Origin: JAVBNH01 sp031551635
GTDB lineage: Bacteria; Bacillota; Clostridia; Oscillospirales; Acutalibacteraceae
Length of the DNA stretch: 64,000 nucleotides
Assembly: GCA_031551635.1 (NCBI GenBank)
Contig: JAVBNH010000002.1
Location: 186,001 to 250,000 of the forward strand
Direction: 5' to 3'
Part shown: in pieces, positions 8,025-15,340 of the stretch
How positions within the stretch are numbered: position 1 is the first letter of the stretch
Layout: each line of letters opens with the position of its first letter
Notes under the pieces: generated by a model
Seen by the model: only the letters and a program-made list of their open reading frames with translations
Databases searched by the model: none
Told to the model about the DNA's origin: nothing
Made by a program: the position numbers and the translations under genes

Positions 8025-9071
8025 ATGCATATTTCAGAATTGTTACAGACGGCGCGGCAGAGGAAGGTTTCGGATGTTCATATCACCGCTGAAAAAAATC
8101 CTGTTTTCAGAATTGACGGCGAGCTGCGCGAGAGCGAATTTACTTTTACACCCGAGGAAAAGCAGGAAATGATTCTGCAGATGATAAATGAGACACAGCG
8201 TGAGAAGCTGTACAGCGGAAGCGACCTGGATTTTTCCTATGCTGTCGGCATTGACCGCTTCAGGGTTAACATATTCCGCCAACAGAAGCATATTTCCGCG
8301 ACAATCCGCGTTATAAACAATACTATACCCACCTTCGAGCAGCTGAACCTGCCGGACATTTTCAGAACTCTAGCCATGGAGCCACGCGGGCTTATACTCG
8401 TCACCGGTCCCACGGGAAGCGGTAAGTCGACAACTCTCGCCGCGATGATAGATTACATTAATTCCACGCGTGCCGAGCATATACTGACAGTTGAGGACCC
8501 GATTGAATATGTCTACACCCATAAAAAGTCACTCATTCATCAAAGGGAAGTCGGTATGGATGTGGAAAGCTTTTCCGCCGCCCTGCGTTCCTCACTGCGT
8601 GAGGACCCGGATGTTATCCTTGTTGGAGAAATGCGCGACTATGAAACAATATCCGCCGCCGTTACCGCTGCTGAAACCGGGCATCTTGTTCTCTCGACCC
8701 TTCACACCATCGGCGCGGCAGAAACGATAAACCGAATTATCGATGTTTTTCCTCCTCATCAGCAACAGCAAATCAGAACCCAACTCTCAAGCATACTCAA
8801 GGGAGTTATCACCCAGCAGCTCTTGCCGAAAGCAAGCGGACAGGGACGCTGCGCAGCCTTTGAGATTATGCTTGGGACAGACGCTGTTCTCAATATGATT
8901 CGCGAGGACAAATGCCACCAGCTCGAGGGGGTCATTCAGACCGGCGCGAAGCTCGGCATGACCACACTTGACAACGACCTTGCGAGGCTAGTCAAAACAG
9001 GTGTTGTTTCAATGCAGGATGCTTTTGCGAAAGCAAAGAATATTAAGACTTTTCAAGCACTGTGTATTTAA
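8025..9071 (+). CDS. pilT: Type IV pilus retraction ATPase PilT
   Basis: 348 residues. Walker A is GPTGSGKSTT (about residue 126), followed by EDPIEYVY, the Asp box SLREDPDVILVGEMRD, and the His box TGHLVLSTLHTIGA, a PilT arrangement; the zinc-binding cysteines of PilB are absent. It powers pilus retraction and twitching. AGGAG (8011-8015) stands 9 bases before the ATG. It follows pilB but is separated from it by a heptamer array and a 75-bp repeat. Having both ATPases implies a dynamic, retractable pilus. Confidence 0.96.
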   Translation: MHISELLQTARQRKVSDVHITAEKNPVFRIDGELRESEFTFTPEEKQEMILQMINETQREKLYSGSDLDFSYAVGIDRFRVNIFRQQKHISATIRVINNTIPTFEQLNLPDIFRTLAMEPRGLILVTGPTGSGKSTTLAAMIDYINSTRAEHILTVEDPIEYVYTHKKSLIHQREVGMDVESFSAALRSSLREDPDVILVGEMRDYETISAAVTAAETGHLVLSTLHTIGAAETINRIIDVFPPHQQQQIRTQLSSILKGVITQQLLPKASGQGRCAAFEIMLGTDAVLNMIREDKCHQLEGVIQTGAKLGMTTLDNDLARLVKTGVVSMQDAFAKAKNIKTFQALCI

Positions 9072-9119
9072 TGGGCAATACGTGGCATAATATATGTAAT
9101 CAAGGTTTAGAATTCAGAA

Positions 9120-9480
9120 ATAGAGTTATCTTAAGAAAAATTTACCAAGCGTGACTGGTGAGACAGTCTTGTGATTCACTTACGATATGATAAAGCCACA
9201 GTAAGAAACACGGCGGAAGGGTTCATACAGAAAGATTCAGCGGTGATTCTCTGAGACTCATTTGTGACTGAGAGCTGGTATAGTAAAGCCACACTCAAGC
9301 ACACAGCTAATCGGTTTTCTTAAGAAAATTTAACCAAAGTATTTGAGACAAGTTTGTGATACATTCCAAGTATTATAAGTTAAACCCCAAAGAGTAACAA
9401 ATAAAGCAAAAAATGTAAAATCTAGCAAAAAATCACTGAGACTCAATTGTGACACTTCTTTAGTATTATTAATTCAAGCT
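9120..9480 (+). repeat. Four tandem 92-93 bp units upstream of the major pilin
   Basis: The box GAGAC-N4-TTGTGA recurs four times with GAGAC at 9160, 9253, 9345 and 9438, i.e. spacings of 93, 92 and 93 bases. Each box is followed after about 11 bases by an AT-rich TATGAT, TATAGT or TATTAT segment. Units 1 and 3 share CTTAAGAAAA (9130 and 9319) and units 2 and 4 share CTGAGACTCA, so the array looks like a duplicated dimer. No ORF runs through it. It may be a regulator-binding array or a repeated structured RNA. Confidence 0.8.
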
Positions 9481-9549
9481 CAGAAATGCAAAGGGCTAAG
9501 ACAGAAAGACAGTTAATAAAAAATTCAAAAAAATTCTATTAAAATTTTA

Positions 9550-9578
9550 TTGATTTTTAAAATTAATCTCTCTATACT
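9550..9578 (+). promoter_or_regulatory. Sigma-A promoter of the major pilin gene
   Basis: TTGATT (9550-9555), a 17-base spacer and TATACT (9573-9578). Transcription would start near 9585 and give a 5' leader of about 140 bases. Confidence 0.72.
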
Positions 9579-9653
9579 GTCGAAGCCGGGATTATGTGGT
9601 GAGATAATGCAAATATTTCCATTAAAATCCTCACAAAATCCAAACTAATTTCG

Positions 9654-9687
9654 ATGTAAGTGCTTGCTTGGCGAGTAGGCATTACAT
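9654..9687 (+). promoter_or_regulatory. Stem-loop in the pilin leader RNA
   Basis: ATGTAAGTGC pairs with GGCATTACAT (about nine pairs with one bulged G), and an inner CTTGC/GCGAG stem extends it. It ends 22 bases before the AGGAG (9710-9714) of pilA. It could stabilise the abundant pilin mRNA or regulate its translation. I could not match it to a known riboswitch class. Confidence 0.55.
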
Positions 9688-9724
9688 AAAATAAAAAAAA
9701 TTATTATTTAGGAGAATAACCATT

Positions 9725-10171
9725 ATGAGAAAACTTATGAAGAGCAAAAAAGGCTTTACCCTTGTTGAAATTATCGTTGTCCTTGTTATCATCGCCATCC
9801 TCGCAGCAGCCGCTATCCCCGCCATGCTCGGCTTCATTGACGACGCAAAAGGTAAGGCTCTCGCTTCAGAAGCACGTTCAATCTATCTCGCAGCCCAGAC
9901 AATTGTTGCTGAAAACTATTTAGCCGACGATGCTGACAGCGACGCATATCAGGATGTTGTTATTAATGTAGGCGACCCAGATGTTACTACTGATGACATT
10001 ACAGTTCTTGATAGAATCGGTCAGCTGACAAATATTGATGTTGATTCTGCTGATTTTGGCTCTGTTGTTATTGTTGCTGAAGATAATATTATCACAAGCG
10101 TAGCTCTCACAAGAGACGGTAAGGTCTGCACACTTAACGCAGGCGGACAGGTAACATTTGCTGACGCTTAA
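9725..10171 (+). CDS. pilA: Major type IV prepilin (PilA-like)
   Basis: 148 residues. A short basic leader is followed by the prepilin cleavage site KKG/FTLVEIIVVLVIIAIL with Glu at mature position 5, a hydrophobic helix, and a small acidic C-terminal domain (mature length about 136). It is processed and N-methylated by the prepilin peptidase encoded next. Its own promoter, long leader and a terminator after it suggest separate, high-level expression, so it is the likeliest major subunit. AGGAG is 10 bases before the ATG. Confidence 0.95.
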   Translation: MRKLMKSKKGFTLVEIIVVLVIIAILAAAAIPAMLGFIDDAKGKALASEARSIYLAAQTIVAENYLADDADSDAYQDVVINVGDPDVTTDDITVLDRIGQLTNIDVDSADFGSVVIVAEDNIITSVALTRDGKVCTLNAGGQVTFADA

Positions 10172-10224
10172 TAATTTGTTTTAATTCATGTAGGATATAC
10201 TTTCAAGTTTTAATAAAACAATAT

Positions 10225-10256
10225 AATGCCGGAGATCGCCACTCCGGCATTCTTAA
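10225..10256 (+). terminator. Terminator or attenuator after pilA
   Basis: AATGCCGGAG (10225-10234) and CTCCGGCATT (10242-10251) form a perfect 10-bp stem with a 7-base loop, but only a short T-poor tail follows. Partial read-through would give much more pilA than downstream pil mRNA. Confidence 0.75.
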
Positions 10257-10291
10257 TACCAAAAATCGCGGAAATCTGTTGGAGAAATATT

Positions 10292-11059
10292 ATGCCTTTA
10301 GTTTTAGTATACGGACTTTTATATTTCATTATTTTTTTTATCGGAGCCTGCATCGGCAGCTTTTTGAATGTTGTTTGCTGGCGTACTGCAAAGGGAATTT
10401 CGTTCGCGAAGGGGCGTTCGCACTGCCCGGGCTGTAATCATGAGCTTTCAGCTCTTGACTTAATCCCTTTTTTCAGTTATATTTTCTTAAGGGGTAAGTG
10501 CCGCTACTGTAAAGAGAGAATTTCTCCGCGTTATCCTCTTATGGAGCTTGCCTGCGGTTTATTGTTTGTTCATACAGTGCTTGTATTTGATTTTAAGCTT
10601 CACACGCTCGCGGTTCTACTCTTTATCAGCCTTCTTGTCTGCGTGACGATGACGGATTTCGACACGATGGAAATACCGAACGGTTACATAATCGCCTTGA
10701 TTATCCCCGCCGTTGCTTCAATTTTTACCGACCCTGATGTAAAAATTCTCAGCCGTGTTATTGGCTTTTTCGCACTGTCAGTGCCTATATTCCTTTTATG
10801 CCTGATTATTCCCGGCGCATTTGGCGGTGGAGATATAAAGCTGCTTGCAGCCATCGGCTTCTTCCTCGGGTGGAAGCTGTTGCTGTGCGGAATGTTTATC
10901 GCTCTAATAATCGGCTCGGTTGCGGGACTTTGCTTAAAATATGCAAAAAAGATAAAGAAAAAAGAGCATATACCCTTCGGACCCTATATATGCATCGGAA
11001 TGTATATATCAATGTTCTACGGAGAAAAATTAATCGGAGCATATTTATCTTTATACTAA
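10292..11059 (+). CDS. pilD: Prepilin peptidase / N-methyltransferase
   Basis: 255 residues, polytopic. The N-terminal domain has two CxxC pairs (CPGC and CRYC) and ends ISPRYPLMEL, as in full-length bifunctional enzymes. The two catalytic aspartates of this GxGD family lie in TDFDTMEIPN and in GGGDIKLL. It cleaves prepilins after the glycine and methylates the new N-terminus at the membrane. The ATG at 10292 with TTGGAG 7 bases upstream is used; an in-frame ATG at 10226 lies inside the terminator stem and is rejected. Confidence 0.95.
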   Translation: MPLVLVYGLLYFIIFFIGACIGSFLNVVCWRTAKGISFAKGRSHCPGCNHELSALDLIPFFSYIFLRGKCRYCKERISPRYPLMELACGLLFVHTVLVFDFKLHTLAVLLFISLLVCVTMTDFDTMEIPNGYIIALIIPAVASIFTDPDVKILSRVIGFFALSVPIFLLCLIIPGAFGGGDIKLLAAIGFFLGWKLLLCGMFIALIIGSVAGLCLKYAKKIKKKEHIPFGPYICIGMYISMFYGEKLIGAYLSLY

Positions 11060-11073
11060 TTTTACTGTTTGCA

Positions 11074-11108
11074 TTCCAGTGTCCAGTATCTAGTATCTAG
11101 TATCTAGT
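11074..11108 (+). repeat. Heptamer array between pilD and pilC
   Basis: Five 7-bp units (TTCCAGT, GTCCAGT, then ATCTAGT three times) begin 15 bases after the pilD stop. They run directly into the AAGGTGGG ribosome binding site of pilC. Confidence 0.88.
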
Positions 11109-11123
11109 AAGGTGGGAACAATT

Positions 11124-12308
11124 TTGCCGAAATATAACTACAAAGCAAAGGATTTAGCCGGAAAAACTGTTTCCGGAACAGTTGAGGCTAAGGACGAAAA
11201 CGACCTTTATTCGATAATCCGCTCACAGAATCAGGTTCTTTTAAAAGCGAATGTTCAGGAATCCGTTAAGGTCACCTATAAAATGAAGTCTAAGCAGGTT
11301 TCCGAATTTGCCCGTGAGCTTGCCGATATGATAAGCGCGGGAATCCCCATTGTGAAGTCCATCGGAATAATGAGGGAACGTGACATCAAGGGCGGCGTTA
11401 AAAATATATATGATATTCTTTACCGCTATGTTTCGGGCGGAAACACACTTTCCGAGGCAATGAAGCAGTGCGGAGGCGCGCTGCCGGAGCTCTTTGTGAA
11501 TATGATAGCCTCCGGCGAGGAGAGCGGCAAGCTTGAGGAAACCACGCGCAAAATGGCTGTGCATTATGATAAGGAGCACAGGCTCAACGGCAAGGTAAAG
11601 TCAGCGATGATGTACCCGAAAATTCTGATGATTCTGACCCTCGGTGTCGTGCTTATTATATTTACCTTTGTCATACCCGTTTTTATGGATGTTTTTAAAG
11701 GCATGGAGCTGCCGCTGATTACCCGAATCGTAATGGCTGCGAGCAATTTTCTCACAAAGCGCTGGTATTATGTCGGCATCGGCGGACTGTCGATTGTCGC
11801 TGTGTGGCAGTATCTCATTGTGTTTGACAAGGTTCGGATGTTCCTTGACAAGGTGAAGTTTAAAATCCCGATTGTTAAAAAATTGCTGCCTGTTATTTAT
11901 ACCGCGCGTTTCGCGAGAACACTCAGCTCGCTCTATTCAAGCGGTTTGCCGGTAATGACCGCTCTCGGGATTGCATCCGGTACAGTCGGCAACAAATATA
12001 TTGAGTCTCAGTTTCCCGCGGTGCTGAATATGGTCAAAAGCGGTGAACCCCTCTCAAAAGCCATGAAAGAAATCAAGGGTTTTGACAGGAAACTGGTGGA
12101 CACAATATATATGGGCGAGGAATCAGGGCAGCTTGTAAATATGCTCGAAAGCATTGCGGAAAGCTTTGAGTACGAGGCTGAAGGTGCGACAACAAGGCTT
12201 GTCGGTATCCTCGAGCCGCTGATGATAGTTGTAATGGCTCTAGTAATTGGCTCGATTATGTGCGCGGTTATGCTGCCGATATTCTCGATGTACAATAATA
12301 TTAAATAA
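11124..12308 (+). CDS. pilC: Type IV pilus inner-membrane platform protein PilC
   Basis: 394 residues of the GspF/PilC family: an N-terminal KYNYKAKDLAGKTVSGTVEA segment and two repeated T2SSF domains, each with a GE(E)SG motif (ASGEESGKLEE and MGEESGQLVN), with about three membrane helices. It anchors the PilB/PilT motors and organises pilus assembly in the membrane. The likeliest start is TTG at 11124, about 8 bases behind AAGGTGGG; the GTG at 11112 overlaps that site. Confidence 0.93.
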   Translation: MPKYNYKAKDLAGKTVSGTVEAKDENDLYSIIRSQNQVLLKANVQESVKVTYKMKSKQVSEFARELADMISAGIPIVKSIGIMRERDIKGGVKNIYDILYRYVSGGNTLSEAMKQCGGALPELFVNMIASGEESGKLEETTRKMAVHYDKEHRLNGKVKSAMMYPKILMILTLGVVLIIFTFVIPVFMDVFKGMELPLITRIVMAASNFLTKRWYYVGIGGLSIVAVWQYLIVFDKVRMFLDKVKFKIPIVKKLLPVIYTARFARTLSSLYSSGLPVMTALGIASGTVGNKYIESQFPAVLNMVKSGEPLSKAMKEIKGFDRKLVDTIYMGEESGQLVNMLESIAESFEYEAEGATTRLVGILEPLMIVVMALVIGSIMCAVMLPIFSMYNNIK

Positions 12309-12337
12309 ATCTAAATCCTTATGAAAGGACAGTTTAT

Positions 12338-13750
12338 ATGCCAAATTCGGTTTATATTTCAAACAGCGGTATTTGCGTAATTAACTATACGAAGTCATCA
12401 AAAATTAATATAAGCAAGTATGATGAAGCGCCGCTCAAGGATGGCTGCATAATCGGTGGAATCATAACTGACGCCGCCGCTATAACTTCTGTTCTTAAAG
12501 ATATGCAGGCGCGTAATCCCGACATGTTTAAAAATGTTTCGCTGACTATCGACTCGAGTGCGATTATAACAAAACTCATACCTATTCCGGGGCTAAACAA
12601 GGCTCAGACTCTGAAGCTTATCGAGGAGGATATGAGCGATAAATCGAATACCTACGGTGAGCTTCTTTGCGATTATTCATATATGAAAAAGGATAAAACG
12701 GGAACCACGGTTCTCGGAGCGGCACTCAGCCGCGCGGCGCTGGAATCTTATATCAATTGCTTTAAGGAAGCCGGAATCAAGCTGCAGAGCATCAGAATCG
12801 GTGTTGAGCTGCTGCTCAGAAGCGTTCCGAAAATGTTTGCGCATAACGACATTACCTATGCAGTTAATATAATAGACGGCATCAGTATGTTTTCAATTAT
12901 TTTTGAAAACGGTAGTTTTGTTTTTTCGACCAGGACGCGGATTGTCGGCGAATCTCTTGACCAGTCGGCGATGGCTATCACGCAGAGCCTGTCAGGGCTT
13001 ATTCAGTTCAATAAACAGATTACCCACAGCCTCTATATAGGCGCAGACGCGGATTTGCTCTCGAGGATTGAGTCCTTTAATCAAACAAATGTTAAAATAC
13101 TTCCGCTTGATATTTATAAAGACATGAGCAGCGACAGACCGCTCGGCCCTAGCGCGCATTTCGCCTACCTCGGGACTCTTTGTGATAAGGAATATATAAA
13201 TCTTATCGATACACACAACAGACCTGTAAAATCGACCGAAAAAAAGAAGAATAATAAAACACTGCCGATAGTCGCGGCAGGTCTCGCTTTTCTGCTTTTC
13301 ACCGGCGCCTGGCTCTTCTTTCTTTTCAGCGCGAAATCAATTGAAAAGGAAAACGGCGAAATAATTAAATATCTCGCGGGCGATGAAACGGCAAAAACCA
13401 AAGCAGAAATTGATGCGCTTGAAAGTAAGCTTAAGAAAATCTCGTTTTATAACAGTAACTTTTCAGCGGCGGCAATGACGGTTGAGCTTTTCCCGCGCAT
13501 TGACAAGGAAATATTTGACCTGGTTTTTGACCAAACACAGGGCGCGGTCACAATCGTCACAAGCTCCTACAGCTCGGTAATGAATACTCTTCTATTAACA
13601 GGCAGAGCAAAAACGCAGCTCGATGTTTCGGCATTTATGGAAAGGCTGCAGGACACAGAAAGCTTCCAAAATGTTTCGTATACCGGCTATTCCGAAAAAG
13701 AGGACGCATTTTATTTTAATGTTGAGTTGCAGATAGGGACTAGGGACTAG
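12338..13750 (+). CDS. PilM-PilN-like fused pilus assembly protein
   Basis: 470 residues. The N-terminal 300 residues are cytoplasmic and resemble the actin-like PilM/GspL domain (SVYISNSGICVINY; SLTIDSSAIITKLIPIPG). A membrane helix follows at about 308-332, then a coiled segment and a small C-terminal domain like PilN. In Gram-negatives PilM and PilN are separate and bridge the motor to PilO; here they appear joined as in GspL. AAAGGA is 8 bases before the ATG. The last codons (IGTRD) and the TAG stop are encoded by a heptamer array, so the C-terminus may have been altered by it. Confidence 0.75.
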   Translation: MPNSVYISNSGICVINYTKSSKINISKYDEAPLKDGCIIGGIITDAAAITSVLKDMQARNPDMFKNVSLTIDSSAIITKLIPIPGLNKAQTLKLIEEDMSDKSNTYGELLCDYSYMKKDKTGTTVLGAALSRAALESYINCFKEAGIKLQSIRIGVELLLRSVPKMFAHNDITYAVNIIDGISMFSIIFENGSFVFSTRTRIVGESLDQSAMAITQSLSGLIQFNKQITHSLYIGADADLLSRIESFNQTNVKILPLDIYKDMSSDRPLGPSAHFAYLGTLCDKEYINLIDTHNRPVKSTEKKKNNKTLPIVAAGLAFLLFTGAWLFFLFSAKSIEKENGEIIKYLAGDETAKTKAEIDALESKLKKISFYNSNFSAAAMTVELFPRIDKEIFDLVFDQTQGAVTIVTSSYSSVMNTLLLTGRAKTQLDVSAFMERLQDTESFQNVSYTGYSEKEDAFYFNVELQIGTRD

Positions 13751-13775
13751 GGACTAGGGACTAGGAACTGGAGAA
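13734..13775 (+). repeat. Heptamer array at the 3' end of the pilM-pilN gene
   Basis: Six units, TAGGGAC four times, then TAGGAAC and TGGAGAA. The array overlaps the last five codons and the stop codon of the preceding gene. Confidence 0.92.
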
Positions 13776-13789
13776 TAGTGAACAGTTTT

Positions 13790-13916
13790 GGTCGCGAATC
13801 AATTGCTTGTGTCTTAATAAATTTGTCCGCGAATGTTATAAAATAAACAGTCAGCTATATAAAAAATAGTCTTTAATGAAATTATAAATCCAGTCGGGCA
13901 TTAAGATGAAAATTTT
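13790..13916 (+). repeat. Dispersed intergenic element, copy 1 (diverged)
   Basis: Starts GGTCGCGA, contains CCGCGAATG and AGTCGGGC followed by AAGATGAAAATT. The same landmarks occur in the same order at 28648-28775, and the right-hand part matches 25977-26069 in reverse. It is bounded by heptamer arrays at 13734-13775 and 13943-13970. Confidence 0.65.
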
Positions 13917-13942
13917 CTCTTTTCTATCTTCGCAGCCACATC

Positions 13943-13970
13943 TGTACACTGTACATTGTACACTGTACAT
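13943..13970 (+). repeat. TGTACAC/TGTACAT heptamer array
   Basis: Four perfect 7-bp units alternating TGTACAC and TGTACAT, each with a palindromic GTAC core. A nearly identical array lies at 28806-28833, in the same position relative to the dispersed element. Confidence 0.92.
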
Positions 13971-14029
13971 TAAATAAAAGCGTACACCCGTCAATGTGCA
14001 TATAAGTAAACAAGAGAGGCGTGATTTCA

Positions 14030-14770
14030 GTGCAAAAAGGTCTTTCAAAAAGAGAAAAAATATTAATAATGATTTCTGGCGTTATGCTTGTGGTATATGT
14101 CTTCGCGAAATTTTTGATAATACCTTCATATGAAAGGCTCGGCGAGGCGCAGGATAAAAATGCCCAGCTTGTTATGGAGCAGGAATCAGTGCGGCTCGAG
14201 GTACAGCGCATGCCTCAGCTAAAGCAGGATATTGATTCGCTGATGTCACGCATAAGCGAAGAGGACGTAAAATACGGCGATAACTCAAAGCTTATGAACC
14301 TTGACGAACAGATGACAAACCTATTGCTCAAGAATAATCTCACACCGGTTTCTCTGAAAATTGGCAAGCCTATACTTATGGCGGCGGGACCGGATTCTGT
14401 CCTTGTCGCGGAATCTGCCGTAAAAACTACCAAGAGCGAAAAAGCTGCCTCAACAACAAAAGCCGCAACCCAGAACACAACCACAGAAAAGGACGGGAAT
14501 TCCTCAGAGGGTACTACAGCGGCTTCAGCGAAAGATAAGGAAACAACAGCAGCCGAGCCGGTGAACACAGCTTTTATTTATCAGTATGAAGTCACCGTGG
14601 AGGTGACCGGTGCTCAGGAAAGCTTATACTCAAACCTCATGAATTTCCTTGACGAAATCAACGGCAGTTCAGACAAACGCGTAAAAACCATGTCTGTGCC
14701 CTTCACTGACGGCGGCAAAACAAAAATAACGTTTTTTATTCTTACTAACGATACTGTTGTAATGGAGTAA
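14030..14770 (+). CDS. PilO-like pilus assembly protein
   Basis: 246 residues: a short basic N-terminus, one membrane helix (ILIMISGVMLVVYVFAKFLII), a coiled segment rich in Glu/Gln up to about residue 95, a Thr/Ala/Lys/Glu-rich linker (about 125-175), and a C-terminal domain ending in a beta-strand pattern like PilO/GspM. It would sit outside the membrane and pair with the PilN-like domain encoded upstream. GTG at 14030 with AGAGAGG 10 bases ahead is preferred; GTG at 14021 touches the binding site. Confidence 0.7.
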   Translation: MQKGLSKREKILIMISGVMLVVYVFAKFLIIPSYERLGEAQDKNAQLVMEQESVRLEVQRMPQLKQDIDSLMSRISEEDVKYGDNSKLMNLDEQMTNLLLKNNLTPVSLKIGKPILMAAGPDSVLVAESAVKTTKSEKAASTTKAATQNTTTEKDGNSSEGTTAASAKDKETTAAEPVNTAFIYQYEVTVEVTGAQESLYSNLMNFLDEINGSSDKRVKTMSVPFTDGGKTKITFFILTNDTVVME

Positions 14771-14776
14771 ATTCTC

Positions 14777-15322
14777 ATGAGTTCTCTCAATGAACCGATA
14801 AAAATTTACAAGAAAAAAGAGCCCTTTACTTTTAGGGAAAAAATAAGCATCGGGATAATCGGATTAATTTCCATTCTAGTGCTCACAACTCTCGGTGTAT
14901 CTTTTTCCTCAACATATTCGCGTATAAGCAAGGCAAATAACGACCGTAATATGGCGAACGAAATGTTTTCTATTATCTTTGAAGAGCTGGGAGACGCGAG
15001 CCGCGTGCAGATAGCGGGCGAAAAGGTCAAACCGCTTTACACCGACAATTTGGAAGTAATAAAAGGCAAGCTTTGTATAAATGACAGGGATGTCTATGAA
15101 AAATTGACACTGAGTAAGCGGAAAGTTTCTCTGAGTGTCAACGCGGATACTTTTAACATAAATGTGACGATAAATATACTTGATGAAGATAATATTGTTG
15201 TATACACTTCGGCAAAAACTGTCAGAGCGAGGTCTCTTGATATGTTTAACCGCGAGATAGAAGGAATAAAAAATAAAAAGGTCATAAATCCCGTTATATC
15301 ATACGAATCAAGTCTTTCATGA
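14777..15322 (+). CDS. Pilus-locus membrane protein, unknown function
   Basis: 181 residues with a cytoplasmic basic N-terminus (IKIYKKKEPFTFREK), one membrane helix (ISIGIIGLISILVLTTLGV) and an extracellular domain with beta-rich character after about residue 85. It has no prepilin cleavage site. It begins 6 bases after the PilO-like gene, with GGAG inside the end of that gene, and so is translationally linked. By position it may fill the PilP or minor-pilin-scaffold role, but I do not recognise the family. Confidence 0.6.
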   Translation: MSSLNEPIKIYKKKEPFTFREKISIGIIGLISILVLTTLGVSFSSTYSRISKANNDRNMANEMFSIIFEELGDASRVQIAGEKVKPLYTDNLEVIKGKLCINDRDVYEKLTLSKRKVSLSVNADTFNINVTINILDEDNIVVYTSAKTVRARSLDMFNREIEGIKNKKVINPVISYESSLS

Positions 15323-15340
15323 CATTACTTAGGAGTACTT

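Noticed and set aside
9072..9724. Tandem c-di-GMP riboswitches before the pilin
   Set aside because: The AAAGCCAC segments in units 1 and 2 recall the end of the GEMM-I aptamer, but the conserved AGGGCAAACC-type core is missing and units 3 and 4 lack even that.
10226..10291. Upstream ATG start for the prepilin peptidase
   Set aside because: It lies inside the perfect terminator stem after pilA; ATG 10292 has a proper binding site.
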